Of a stretch of DNA of 40,272 nucleotides, positions 1 through 8,131 are shown one piece after another. The position numbers and the translations under genes are program-made. Positions within the stretch are counted from its first letter, which is position 1, and every line of letters starts with the position of its first letter. A model generated the notes under the pieces. That model was not told the origin of the DNA, made no database searches, and saw only the letters and a list, made by a program, of their open reading frames with translations. Origin of the DNA: DASXRC01 sp036506495 (GTDB lineage Bacteria; Actinomycetota; Actinomycetes; Mycobacteriales; Micromonosporaceae); contig DASXRQ010000174.1 of the NCBI GenBank assembly GCA_036506495.1, positions 1 through 40,272 on the forward strand. Direction: 5' to 3'.

Positions 1-2
1 AG

Positions 3-65
3 AAGCACGCGGACGCGACGGCGCGGCCGCCCGGCGAGTTCCGCGAGGAGGACGTCGCCCGCTAG
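3..65 (+). CDS. C-terminal end of an unknown protein (partial)
   Basis: An open frame enters from the left edge and stops at the TAG at 63-65, giving a charged 20-residue tail that ends EEDVAR. Nothing in it identifies a family. The frame is chosen only because it is open to the edge and its third positions are G/C-rich. It could equally be non-coding; the GC-rich stem-loop at 184-222 would be a plausible end for this transcript. Confidence 0.3.
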   Translation, partial: KHADATARPPGEFREEDVAR

Positions 66-183
66 GTGCCCGTGTGACCCGAGTGACAGTTTTGAACCCA
101 CCGGCGCTGAACCAGTTGTGGGCGACGTCCGAACGCCGTACTGGCATGCCCGGAAGGTGACGCCCAGCGGCCGCCTGCCTTAC

Positions 184-222
184 CCGCCGCCGCTTCTGGC
201 CACCAGTCAGGGGCGGCGGCGG
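184..222 (+). promoter_or_regulatory. GC-rich stem-loop in the leader of the LPxTG-like gene
   Basis: A perfect 10-bp stem pairs 184-193 with 213-222. Its 19-nt loop contains a second small hairpin (ctgg at 196-199 with ccag at 203-206). It lies about 20 nt before the AAAGGGG ribosome-binding site of the gene at 255. No U-run follows. It may terminate the upstream transcript or act as a 5' UTR structure; the sequence alone cannot decide. Confidence 0.4.
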
Positions 223-254
223 TAGCCGTAACCCATCGAAAGGGGTAATGCGAC

Positions 255-989
255 ATGGGGTTGTTCCGCGCTCGACATTTCTCCAGGTCCGTGGGCCTGA
301 CCGCGGCGGTGATCTGCGGTGTCGGGGTCGGCGTCGGGCTTGGAGCGTCGGCCGCGCTGGCAGCGCCAACCGACCCGCCGGGCGCAAATGGAACGATCAA
401 GATCGATGCCGAGCCGTTCGACTCCGGCGTCGACAACGAGCCGCATGCCGACTGCACCTTTCAGGTGAAGATGTTCGGCTTCGATAAGGACCAGCACGCG
501 AACCTTGTATTCACGGTGCACCCGCCGAGCTCCGCGCAAGGGCCCGGCGAGGAGGCGCTCAGAATTAACGACGTCCTCATCAGCGACGACCCGGCCGGTG
601 GCGCCGAGCCGGATCCGGACGAGGTGTTCACGTTCTCCGCGAACCAGCTCGACCTGAGCGGAGCCACCGCCCACCCGAAGCAGGGGTACCACATCAAGCT
701 GACGCTGGAGAACGTCGGCGACACACCACCGGGAGCAGGGAAGCACAAGGTCTTCTGGCTCCTACCGTGCGTTGCGCCCACCACGCCCGGTACGCCGCCG
801 CCGTCGCCCCCCGGGTCGCCGCCTACCAGCCCCGGCGGTAGCTCGTCCACCGGTGGGGGCGGCCTTCCGGTGACCGGAGGAAGCATCGGCGCCATGCTGG
901 CCGCCGGCCTCGGCATGGTCGCGGCCGGCACGACCGCTGTTCTCGTGGTCCGCCGTCGCCGCAGCATCGGCGAGTCAACTGAGCTCTAA
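255..989 (+). CDS. Secreted cell-wall protein with LPxTG-like sorting signal
   Basis: Predicted surface protein of 244 residues. It has an N-terminal signal peptide (basic start, hydrophobic stretch about residues 14-36, likely cleavage after ALAA). An acidic globular region of about 150 residues contains two cysteines. A Pro/Ser/Gly-rich wall-spanning linker follows, then the sortase motif LPVTGG, a hydrophobic helix and a basic tail with RRRR. This order is the classical sortase substrate architecture, so a class E or A-like sortase should link it to peptidoglycan. The globular part is not recognised. An AAAGGGG ribosome-binding site lies 7-9 nt before the ATG, and a strong hairpin follows the stop. 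No sortase gene is in the window, so the processing enzyme must be encoded elsewhere. Confidence 0.85.
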   Translation: MGLFRARHFSRSVGLTAAVICGVGVGVGLGASAALAAPTDPPGANGTIKIDAEPFDSGVDNEPHADCTFQVKMFGFDKDQHANLVFTVHPPSSAQGPGEEALRINDVLISDDPAGGAEPDPDEVFTFSANQLDLSGATAHPKQGYHIKLTLENVGDTPPGAGKHKVFWLLPCVAPTTPGTPPPSPPGSPPTSPGGSSSTGGGGLPVTGGSIGAMLAAGLGMVAAGTTAVLVVRRRRSIGESTEL

Positions 990-1003
990 TCGCGCACAGA
1001 GGT

Positions 1004-1030
1004 GCGGGTCCGGGCTGTGCCCGGGCCCGC
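1004..1030 (+). terminator. Terminator hairpin after the LPxTG-like gene
   Basis: A 12-bp GC-rich stem pairs 1004-1015 with 1019-1030 (one G-T wobble) around a 3-nt loop, starting 15 nt after the stop codon. It lacks a U-tract, as is common for actinomycete terminators. Confidence 0.65.
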
Positions 1031-1160
1031 GCTGTGTCTGCCGTGCGGACCGAGCCGCCGCAGTGGGCGTACGCCGCGGACACGCCCGGTCTCGCCCACG
1101 CCGCAAACCCGCCGCGCGCGTCTACGCTCCGTGGTGAGCCCGCCCACCGGGAGGCAAGGG

Positions 1161-1550
1161 ATGTCCGTCACGGTCGCCGAACGTTCGGAGCACGGCCTCA
1201 CCGTGGTCGGGGTGGAGGGCGAGCTCGACATGGACACCGCGCCGGCGCTGCGGTCCGTGCTCGTGGATCTGGTCGACCGCGGAGTGACCCGCATCGTGCT
1301 CGACACCGAGCAGGTGCGCTTCTGCGACTCGATCGGGCTGTCGACGCTGCTGATGACGCACCGGGCCTGCACGGACGCCGGCGGCTTCTTCCGGCTGGCG
1401 GCGCCGCCCCCGTTCCTGCTGCGGGTGCTCGCGGCGGTGGGACTGGCCACCTACCTGCCCACGTACCGGTCGGTCGACGCGGCCTGCCTCGGGGACCAGG
1501 ACCAGCGGGTCGCGCCGACCGGCATGGACGACGGCCCACGGCAACACTGA
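1161..1550 (+). CDS. STAS-domain anti-sigma factor antagonist
   Basis: A 129-residue single-domain STAS protein of the SpoIIAA/RsbV/BldG type. Such proteins bind an anti-sigma kinase and free its sigma factor; phosphorylation of a conserved serine switches them off. The N-terminal strand-turn GELDMDTAP (about residues 20-28) and the helix-start motif FCDSIGLS (residues 54-61) are the family hallmarks, with Ser57 in the phosphorylation position. The ATG at 1161 is chosen because GGGAGG lies just upstream at about 1149-1155; the open frame extends further back, but that part looks like leader sequence. A TACGCT box at 1123-1128 could be its -10. No RsbW-type kinase gene is adjacent, so the partner is unknown. 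Confidence 0.85.
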   Translation: MSVTVAERSEHGLTVVGVEGELDMDTAPALRSVLVDLVDRGVTRIVLDTEQVRFCDSIGLSTLLMTHRACTDAGGFFRLAAPPPFLLRVLAAVGLATYLPTYRSVDAACLGDQDQRVAPTGMDDGPRQH

Positions 1551-1585
1551 CGCCGCCGCGGGCGGGCGGTGGGAGGCCGCCGGGT

Positions 1586-2239
1586 TCAGGCGCTGGGCGC
1601 GCCGAGGTAACGCAGCACCGCGATGACCCGCCGGTTGTCGCCCTCGCCGGGTTGCAGGCCGAGCTTGCCGAAGATGTTCGCTACGTGCTTCTCGACCACA
1701 CCACCGGTCACGGTCAGTGCGCCCGCGATGCCGGCGTTGGATCGACCCTCGGCCATCAGGGCCAGCACGTCCCGCTCCCAGGGCGTGAGCTCGCCCAGGC
1801 CGTGCGCGCGCCGGCGGGCTCCCAGTAGCTGGCTGACCACCTCGGGGTCCAACGCGGTGCCGCCGGCCGCGACCCGGCTCAGGGTGTCGACGAACTCCCC
1901 GACATCGGCGACCCGGTCCTTGAGCAGGTAGCCGACGCCGGCGGCGTTGCCGGTCAGGAGCTGCGTGGCGTACCTCGTCTCGATGTACTGGGACAGCACC
2001 AGCACCCCGGTGCCCGGATGGTCGCGTCGCAGCGTCAGCGCGGCGCGCAGGCCCTCGTCGGTATGGGTGGGAGGCATCCGGATGTCCACCACGGCCACGT
2101 CCGGGCGATGCTCCGCCACCGCGGCGAGCAGCGACTCGGCGTCCGTCACCGCGGCACACACGTCGTGGCCGCGGTCCGCCAGCAGCCCGACGAGACCTTC
2201 GCGCATCAGCGCGGCGTCCTCGGCGATCACCACCCGCAT
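1586..2239 (-). CDS. NarL/LuxR-family response regulator
   Basis: DNA-binding response regulator of 217 residues. The receiver domain (about 1-120) has the acidic pair E7/D8, the phospho-acceptor Asp52 in VVDIRMP and Lys107 in LLKDRV. The C-terminal LuxR helix-turn-helix (about 150-212) begins GELTPWERDVLALMAEG. It is the last gene of a four-gene minus-strand operon (ABC ATPase, permease, histidine kinase, this gene), 12 bp after the kinase stop, with GAGGGAC upstream of the ATG. The pairing suggests it is phosphorylated by the kinase at 2252-3709 and may control the upstream ABC transporter genes. That last point is inferred from gene order. Confidence 0.93.
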   Translation of the reverse strand: MRVVIAEDAALMREGLVGLLADRGHDVCAAVTDAESLLAAVAEHRPDVAVVDIRMPPTHTDEGLRAALTLRRDHPGTGVLVLSQYIETRYATQLLTGNAAGVGYLLKDRVADVGEFVDTLSRVAAGGTALDPEVVSQLLGARRRAHGLGELTPWERDVLALMAEGRSNAGIAGALTVTGGVVEKHVANIFGKLGLQPGEGDNRRVIAVLRYLGAPSA

Positions 2240-2251
2240 GCCGGCCGTCCC

Positions 2252-3709
2252 TCACGCCCGCAGCGGCAGTTCGATAGCGACGCGGGTCGGGCCGCCCGGA
2301 GGGCTGGCGACGTGGATACAGCCATCCACCGTACGCACCCGCTGGACGAGCCCGGCCAGTCCCGTGCCCACTCCCGGATCCGCGCCGCCAACGCCGTCGT
2401 CGGCGACGGTCAGCAGGAGTACGCCCCGGCGTTGTGCCACCTCAACCGTGATCACGTTGGCGTGGCTGTGCTTGGCTGCGTTGGCGAGCAGCTCGGCGGC
2501 GCAGAAGTATGCGATCGTCTCGATCGCCGGCGACGGTCTGTTGCGGATGTCCGCGCTGAGCCGCACCGGAATCGCCGACCCGGCGGCGAGCGTAGCCAAC
2601 GCGTCCGGAAGCCCGTTGTCCAGAACCGGAGGATGGATGCCGCGCGCGAGGTCACGCAGCTCCATCAGGGCTTCCTTCGCGCTGCGGTGCGCGGCGTCGA
2701 CGAGGTCGCGGGCGGCGCCGAGGTCGGTGGCGGCGCCGTCATCGCCCAGGCTCTCCTTCGCCCGGCCAAGGTTCATCGCCAGCGCTGCCAGTCGCATCTG
2801 CGCGCCGTCGTGCAGGTTGCGTTCGATCCGGCGCAGCAGGGCGGCGGTGTCATCCACGGCGCGCGCTCGCGTCTCCTCCAGGTCGCGGACCCGCTGAGCG
2901 AGTCGACCCGGTCCGAGCAGTGCGCGCATCAGGGCCCGGTCCACCCCGTTGACGCCGCGGGCGATCCACGGCGCGGCGAGGAGCATGGCCGCGCCCGCCG
3001 CGAACGCGGCGAAGGTGCCGCGATATGTCGCCACCCGGAACGAGCCGACCGGGGTCAGCACGGCGACCGGATCCAGTCGCACACCGGGCGGGTGGTTGCG
3101 GAACAGCCGCCACCAGAACGGAAACGTCAGGTTGACCAGACCGACGATCCAGCAGAACACGGCGTAGCCGTCGAAGATGGCGAGCGGAACCTTCAGCAGA
3201 AGGTACGCCGCCGAGCGCCAGCCGGCGCCATCCCGCAGCCCCGCGGCCAGCCAGCCGATCGGACCGCGGCCGCGGCGTTTGACCGGCGGCGGCGCCGCGA
3301 TCGCGTCTTCGAGCAGCGCCCGTGCGAGCCAACGCAGCACCGAGCCGGCGCCGCGGGCGATGCGGGGCGCGAGGACGACCAGCAACAGCACCACGATTTG
3401 GGCCCCCGCGAGGAGGGCAAGTGGGCCGGTGCCGCGCGCGGGCAGTTGCGCCGCCCGGGTCGTCGAGGAGACCCCGACCAGGGCACGGCCGATCAGCGCG
3501 GCCGTGAGCGGCACGCCGAACAAGACCCACACGACGCCGGCTCCGACCGCCACCCCGATCAGGCAGAACAGCAGCTCACGCAGGTGCCGCGGCGCGAAGG
3601 GCGCTCGCACGAACGACTGTAGGGCCGCCGCCACCGGTCCCGCGCCGCTGGCCGGCGTGTCGGACGACCCCCCGGCCGTCGTCGCGGTCACGCGTGCGCT
3701 GCTAGCCAT
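2252..3709 (-). CDS. NarL-type sensor histidine kinase (HisKA_3)
   Basis: Membrane sensor kinase of 485 residues. Several hydrophobic segments (about 47-75, 95-115, 165-200, 230-250) form the sensor part. The HisKA_3 dimerisation helix follows, with phospho-acceptor His300 in ERNLHDGAQ. The ATPase domain has the N-box Asn410 in ELLANAAKHS, the G1 box DDGVGGA (437-443) and the G2 box GTGLAGL (448-454). The ATG at 3709 is preferred: AGGAC sits about 8 nt upstream and the start falls 16 bp after the permease stop. A longer frame would overlap the permease gene and has no ribosome site. The likely partner is the response regulator 12 bp downstream. The signal sensed is unknown. Confidence 0.93.
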   Translation of the reverse strand: MASSARVTATTAGGSSDTPASGAGPVAAALQSFVRAPFAPRHLRELLFCLIGVAVGAGVVWVLFGVPLTAALIGRALVGVSSTTRAAQLPARGTGPLALLAGAQIVVLLLVVLAPRIARGAGSVLRWLARALLEDAIAAPPPVKRRGRGPIGWLAAGLRDGAGWRSAAYLLLKVPLAIFDGYAVFCWIVGLVNLTFPFWWRLFRNHPPGVRLDPVAVLTPVGSFRVATYRGTFAAFAAGAAMLLAAPWIARGVNGVDRALMRALLGPGRLAQRVRDLEETRARAVDDTAALLRRIERNLHDGAQMRLAALAMNLGRAKESLGDDGAATDLGAARDLVDAAHRSAKEALMELRDLARGIHPPVLDNGLPDALATLAAGSAIPVRLSADIRNRPSPAIETIAYFCAAELLANAAKHSHANVITVEVAQRRGVLLLTVADDGVGGADPGVGTGLAGLVQRVRTVDGCIHVASPPGGPTRVAIELPLRA

Positions 3710-3725
3710 TCGTCGATTGTCCTGC

Positions 3726-4526
3726 TCAGGCGTCCCGCCGGACCAGCAGCCACGCACCGAGGCTGAGGGCGGCGACGGCGTACGCGCAGAGCACGCCGAT
3801 CCCGGCCCACGCCGACAGGGCCGGGGAGGCCGGCTGCACGACGCTCACCGAATTGGCCAGGATGAACATCGGCATGAACTCGGCGACGTGAAACCCGGCC
3901 GGCCCGAGCAGCCCTAGGACGAACAACGGAACGAACAGGACACCGAACAGCGTGCCCACGGCGGCGCCGGTGTGCCGGAGCACGGCGCCCAGGCCGAGGC
4001 CGATCAGGCCGATCAGTCCGAGATACACGCCGGTGAGCGCGAGCGTCCGGACCACCCCCGGATCGGTCAGCGCGGCCTGGGGAACCTGCGATCCAGACAG
4101 TGCCGCCTGGCTGGCGAAGAAGGTCGCGAAGCAGACCACCTCACCGACCCCGAACGCGAGGGCTCCGAACACCGCGGCCTTGGCGCCGAGCACGAGCCGC
4201 CGATTCGGCGCGGCGGCCAACGTCGCCCGGATCATTCCCGAGGAGTACTCGGTGGTCATGATCAGTATGCCCAGGAAGCCGACCAGCAATTGACCGAGCA
4301 CGACGCCGGTCAGACCGTCGTTGACCATTTGCGCCGCACCGGGGCGCGGCACGTGTGAGCGGTAGACGCTCAGCACGGCGACGCCGATGCCGACCATCGC
4401 GGCCGCCGCGATCGCGAGCAGCCAGAAGGTCGAACGCATGCTGCGCAACTTGATCCACTCCATCGTCACCGCGTGCCGGAAGCCGAAACGCCCCGGTCGG
4501 GTGCGGGAGGCCGTCACGGCCGCCAT
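3726..4526 (-). CDS. ABC-2 type transporter permease
   Basis: A 266-residue integral membrane protein with about six hydrophobic helices. It opens with a cytoplasmic MEWIKLRSMRSTFW segment typical of ABC-2 permeases and carries the TTEYSSGMIRATLAAAP motif characteristic of this subfamily. It should pair with the ATPase encoded immediately upstream, whose 3' end it overlaps by 13 bp. GAGGAC precedes the ATG at 4526. ATPase-permease pairs next to a NarL-type two-component system are common in actinomycetes and are often linked to drug or peptide export, but the substrate cannot be read from the sequence. Confidence 0.9.
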   Translation of the reverse strand: MAAVTASRTRPGRFGFRHAVTMEWIKLRSMRSTFWLLAIAAAAMVGIGVAVLSVYRSHVPRPGAAQMVNDGLTGVVLGQLLVGFLGILIMTTEYSSGMIRATLAAAPNRRLVLGAKAAVFGALAFGVGEVVCFATFFASQAALSGSQVPQAALTDPGVVRTLALTGVYLGLIGLIGLGLGAVLRHTGAAVGTLFGVLFVPLFVLGLLGPAGFHVAEFMPMFILANSVSVVQPASPALSAWAGIGVLCAYAVAALSLGAWLLVRRDA

Positions 4527-5245
4527 GATGTCCTCGCCCGGTAATCGGTGTTGGCGGCGGTCAGCTCCAGGAACGCCTCCTCGAGCGACGACGACCGCGC
4601 GGAGAGGTCCGCGACGGACGCGTCCGCGAGCAGCCGCCCGCGGCCGATCACCAGCAGGTGATCGGCCGTCAGGCCCATCTCACTGATCAGATGACTGGAC
4701 ACGAACACCGTGCGGCCCTGGTTGGCGAGCGACCTGAGAAGGTTGCGAAGCCAGCGGATCCCCTCCGGGTCCAGGCCGTTGACGGGCTCGTCCAACAGCA
4801 GCACCGCCGGGTCACCGAGCAGCGCCGCCGCGATGCCGAGCCGTTGAGCCATGCCGAGCGAGAACTTCCCGGCCCGGCGGCCGGCGGCGTCGGCGAGACC
4901 GACGATGCCGAGCACCTCGCGGACGCGCGATCGCGGAATGGCGTTGCTCGCCGCGAGCGCCGCCAGGTGGTTGCGCGCCGTCCGGCCGGGGTGGAACGTC
5001 GTGCCCTCCAGCACCGCACCGACCTCCCGCAGCGGCCAGCGCAGGTCACGGTAGCTGCGCCCGCCGACGCGTACCCGCCCGGCGTCCGGCCGGTCCAGAC
5101 CAAGGATCATCCGCATGGTCGTGGACTTGCCCGAGCCGTTTGGGCCGAGGAAGCCGGTCACCACGCCCGGCCGCACGTCGAAACTCACCCCGTCGACGGC
5201 AACGACCGAGCGGTAACGCTTGGTCAGGCCGCGCGCCTCAATCAT
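4514..5245 (-). CDS. ABC transporter ATP-binding protein
   Basis: A 243-residue ATPase of the drug/antibiotic-export (DrrA-like) type. It has Walker A GPNGSGKST (34-42), signature SLGMAQR (129-135), Walker B VLLLDEP (148-154) and H-loop His185. The signature is SLGM rather than the usual LSGG, as often seen in this ATPase group. The ATG at 5245 is chosen because AGGGAGG lies 5-6 nt upstream; the frame is open further back but only as antisense of the divergent gene. It is the first gene of the operon running to 1586 and overlaps the permease start, so the two are probably translationally coupled. Confidence 0.93.
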   Translation of the reverse strand: MIEARGLTKRYRSVVAVDGVSFDVRPGVVTGFLGPNGSGKSTTMRMILGLDRPDAGRVRVGGRSYRDLRWPLREVGAVLEGTTFHPGRTARNHLAALAASNAIPRSRVREVLGIVGLADAAGRRAGKFSLGMAQRLGIAAALLGDPAVLLLDEPVNGLDPEGIRWLRNLLRSLANQGRTVFVSSHLISEMGLTADHLLVIGRGRLLADASVADLSARSSSLEEAFLELTAANTDYRARTSWRP

Positions 5246-5273
5246 GGAACCTCCCTGATCACACTCGTCCACG

Positions 5274-5279
5274 ACGTTA
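5274..5279 (-). promoter_or_regulatory. Candidate -10 box for the ABC/two-component operon
   Basis: On the minus strand TAACGT matches the actinobacterial TANNNT -10 and would give a leader of about 20 nt before the ATPase ATG at 5245. A TTCCGG at -35 spacing (17 bp) is weak. An inverted repeat, GGGGAT at 5328-5333 and ATCCCC at 5343-5348, lies further upstream between the divergent genes and is a candidate operator. Confidence 0.35.
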
Positions 5280-5385
5280 GGAGCGCGGAGGCTGTGCCGG
5301 AACGCGGCGACCACCCAACTTCGCCCCGGGGATTTCCCCCAGATCCCCGACGTCCGCGGAGTCGGCGAGACGGCCCGCGGTCGCC

Positions 5386-5391
5386 GATACT
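5386..5391 (+). promoter_or_regulatory. Candidate -10 box of a leaderless promoter (USP gene)
   Basis: GATACT ends exactly 6 nt before the GTG at 5398, and no ribosome-binding site precedes that GTG. This is the layout of an actinobacterial leaderless mRNA with transcription starting at the initiation codon. Confidence 0.45.
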
Positions 5392-5397
5392 GACCCC

Positions 5398-5904
5398 GTG
5401 GGTGCCGGAGAGGCCGGGTCGGTCCGGCTGGTCGAGCACTACGGCCCGCGGTGGTTGCCGGGCCCGTTCGAGCGCGGCACGGACGGACCACTCGTGATCC
5501 TCGTTGGCGTCGACGGGTCGCCGACTGGGATGCGCGCGGGCGCGTACGCCGCCGGGCTCGCCCGTCGCCAGCACTGCCGGTTGCTGGTCGTGTACGTGGC
5601 CGCGCCGTCGGTGTGGGCAGGCATGGCGCCCGGCGCGGTCGCCGCCGCGCAGGAGAGCATCTTCGACGAGACGATCGCGGACCTGCGCCAACAGATCCAG
5701 GAGCGGGCAGGCGACATCGCCGTGCCGATCACGTTCATGGTCCGCCGGGGCGACGCCTTCGTCGAGCTGCGCCAGGCTGCCGTCGAGGCGCAGGCGGACA
5801 TGGTTGTGGTCGGCGCGTCCGAGCAGGCCGGACACCGGCTCATCGGCTCGGTGGCGAGCAAGCTCGTGCGCGCCGGCCGATGGCCGGTGACCGTCGTGCC
5901 GTGA
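5398..5904 (+). CDS. Universal stress protein (UspA family)
   Basis: A 168-residue single-domain USP, a cytoplasmic nucleotide-binding fold made under stress or stationary phase in many bacteria. The first strand VILVGVDGSPTG (about 33-44) carries the conserved Asp and Ser. The C-terminal VVVGASEQAGHRLIGSV fits the ATP-binding pattern G-x2-G-x9-G(S/T) in degenerate form, so ATP binding is probable but not certain. The N-terminal 30 residues precede the domain and could be shorter if a later start is used. The GTG at 5398 is supported by a -10 box 6 nt upstream rather than by a ribosome site. The gene diverges from the ABC/two-component operon and converges on the MMPL gene, with 9 bp between stops. 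Confidence 0.85.
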   Translation: MGAGEAGSVRLVEHYGPRWLPGPFERGTDGPLVILVGVDGSPTGMRAGAYAAGLARRQHCRLLVVYVAAPSVWAGMAPGAVAAAQESIFDETIADLRQQIQERAGDIAVPITFMVRRGDAFVELRQAAVEAQADMVVVGASEQAGHRLIGSVASKLVRAGRWPVTVVP

Positions 5905-5913
5905 CGCCCGGGC

Positions 5914-8022
5914 TCAGGTCGACGCGCGCACCAGTTCGGGCGCCTCGGCCGGCGCCACGTCGGGCGTCTTCGACAGCCGGTTGGGCCACCACATGCGCGG
6001 TCCGATGTCCAGGTTCAGCGCGGTGACTAGGACCGAGCGGACGAGGATCGAGTCGAGCAGGACGCCGAAGGCAACGGCAAAGCCGATCTCGGCGAAGGCG
6101 ACGACCGGCAGCGTCGCGAGCACTCCGAACGTGCCGGCCAACACGAGGCCGGCCGACGTGATCACACCGCCGGTCGCGGCGAGGCCGATGAGAGCGGCCC
6201 GTCGCGTACCGTGTTTGACCGTCTCCTCGCGAACCCGCGTCATGAGGAAGATGTTGTAGTCGATGCCCAAGGCGACGAGGAACACGAACACGAATAGCGG
6301 GAACGACGAATCGGCGCCGCCGAAGCCGAACGCGTGCTTGAAGACAAGCGCGCTCGCGCCGAGCGCCGCGGCGAACGACAGGACCACGGTTCCGATGAGC
6401 ACCAGCGGGGCGAGGACCGCCCGCAGCAGCAGCGCCAGGATGACGAAGACCACGAAGAGGATGATAGGGATTATCAGGTTGCGGTCGAATCTCGCCGCCC
6501 GTTGCACGTCGAGGTTGATCGCGGTGTTGCCGCCGACCTTCGCGTCCGCTCCGGCGATGGCATGCACACGGTCGCGCACTCTGTCCACTGTGTCGTAGGC
6601 GGTCTGACTGTCCGCCGGAGCGCTCAGCGTCCCCTGGATGTACGCCGTGCCGCCCTTGACGGTGGGCGCGGTGACGGTCGACGGATCGATGCCGTTGGTC
6701 CCGGCGAACGCCGTGTGGACCTCGGCGGCCCGGTCCGCGTGGCTGACGACGACGACCGGGTTGCCGGTTCCGGCTGGGAAGTGCTGGGCGAGGATCTCTT
6801 CTCCGGTGACCGAATCGGGCGTACCGATGAAGGATTCCTTGTTCGTGAGCCCGGTCGCATCGAGCTGCGTGAGGCCGACCGCCATCGCGGCGAGGGCAAG
6901 GCTTGTCACGACCCAGGTCAGCCGCGGTCGGCGGGCGATGCGCGCGCCGACGCGCGCCCAGATGCCCCTGGCGGTGGGCTCGGGCGAGCCCTCCTTGGGC
7001 TTGACCGGCCAGAAGATCCAGCGGCCCACGGTCACGAGCAACGCGGGGAGCAGGGTGAGCATCACCGCGAGGCCGACGAGAATGCCGATCGCGGCCACCG
7101 GACCGAGGCCCCTCGTCGAGTTCGTCACCGCGACCAGCAGGCACAGCATGCTGATGACGACGGTCGCACCGCTCGCGATGATGGCCGGGCCGGCACGGTG
7201 CAGCGCCACCGCCATAGCCTCATGGCGGTCGTGATGGCGACGCAGCTCCTCCCGGTAGCGCGCGACGAGGAGTAACGCGTAGTCGGTCCCGGCGCCGAAG
7301 ACCAGCACGGTCAGGATGCCCTGGCTCTGTGCGTTGACGACCAGGTCGGCGTACTTGGCGAGCAGGTAGATGACCGCCTGGGCGACGGTCAGCGCCACGC
7401 CGGCGGAGATGACGGGCAGCAACCACAGCACGGGACTGCGGTACGTGAGCAGCAGGATGACAACGACCACGGCGACCGTGCCGTAGAGCAGCGTGCTGTC
7501 GATGCCCTCGAAGGCCTTCGCCGAATCCGCCGCGAACCCGGCCGGACCGGTGATGTGGACGTTCATCCCGTTCGCATCCGCGGTCGCGGTGTCCTTCATG
7601 GACGCGACCAGGTCGGCGGCCTTCTCCCAGCCGTTCGGCCCGAGGTTGAGGGGCACGTAGATCTGGGCCGCGCGACGGTCGGTCGACGGGATCGGCCCAT
7701 TCACCTTGCCGTCGAGGTCGGGAATCTGCGCGAAGCGCTGGGCGTCATTCGTGATCTTGGCCAGGTCGGTGTCGGTGAGTCCGGACGGCCGCTGGTAGAC
7801 GATCACCGCCGGGATCGTGTCCGGCGATGTGAACGCCGCCTGCGCGTCGAGAACCTGCGTCGACTCTGCGCTGCCCGGCAGCCACGACTTCGCGTCGTTC
7901 TTCTGCGCCCCGGTCAGCTTTCCCGCGAGCGGCCCGGCCACCGCAACAACGATGAGCCAGAAGAGAATGATGACGTACTTGATCCGACGGTTTGTGATCA
8001 CGTTGACGACCGACCTGGTCAT
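5914..8022 (-). CDS. MMPL/RND-family membrane transporter
   Basis: A 702-residue transporter with the duplicated MMPL layout: one N-terminal helix, a large extracytoplasmic domain, a bundle of about five helices, then the same again. Each half has the family signature for proton coupling: FGAGTDYALLLVARYREE in the first half and LGIDYNIFLMTRVREE in the second. Actinobacterial relatives export lipids or small molecules across the membrane using the proton gradient; the cargo here is unknown. The ATG at 8022 (MTRSVVN) has a GGGGGG run just upstream; an earlier in-frame ATG at 8067 lacks one. No TetR regulator, a common neighbour of MMPL genes, is beside it. Confidence 0.93.
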   Translation of the reverse strand: MTRSVVNVITNRRIKYVIILFWLIVVAVAGPLAGKLTGAQKNDAKSWLPGSAESTQVLDAQAAFTSPDTIPAVIVYQRPSGLTDTDLAKITNDAQRFAQIPDLDGKVNGPIPSTDRRAAQIYVPLNLGPNGWEKAADLVASMKDTATADANGMNVHITGPAGFAADSAKAFEGIDSTLLYGTVAVVVVILLLTYRSPVLWLLPVISAGVALTVAQAVIYLLAKYADLVVNAQSQGILTVLVFGAGTDYALLLVARYREELRRHHDRHEAMAVALHRAGPAIIASGATVVISMLCLLVAVTNSTRGLGPVAAIGILVGLAVMLTLLPALLVTVGRWIFWPVKPKEGSPEPTARGIWARVGARIARRPRLTWVVTSLALAAMAVGLTQLDATGLTNKESFIGTPDSVTGEEILAQHFPAGTGNPVVVVSHADRAAEVHTAFAGTNGIDPSTVTAPTVKGGTAYIQGTLSAPADSQTAYDTVDRVRDRVHAIAGADAKVGGNTAINLDVQRAARFDRNLIIPIILFVVFVILALLLRAVLAPLVLIGTVVLSFAAALGASALVFKHAFGFGGADSSFPLFVFVFLVALGIDYNIFLMTRVREETVKHGTRRAALIGLAATGGVITSAGLVLAGTFGVLATLPVVAFAEIGFAVAFGVLLDSILVRSVLVTALNLDIGPRMWWPNRLSKTPDVAPAEAPELVRAST

Positions 8023-8131
8023 GATCCCCCCATAAAAGGACGCCGTCCCCTCGGCGCACTCCCCCATATTGGCACGGCCACTCGAACGCCCGTGACGCCG
8101 GCCCGACAATGCGTACCGGACATTGGACGCA

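Noticed and set aside
2018..3622. A 534-residue plus-strand reading frame
   Set aside because: Antisense to the histidine kinase; Arg/Gly/Pro-rich composition and no ribosome site mark it as a shadow of GC-rich coding DNA.
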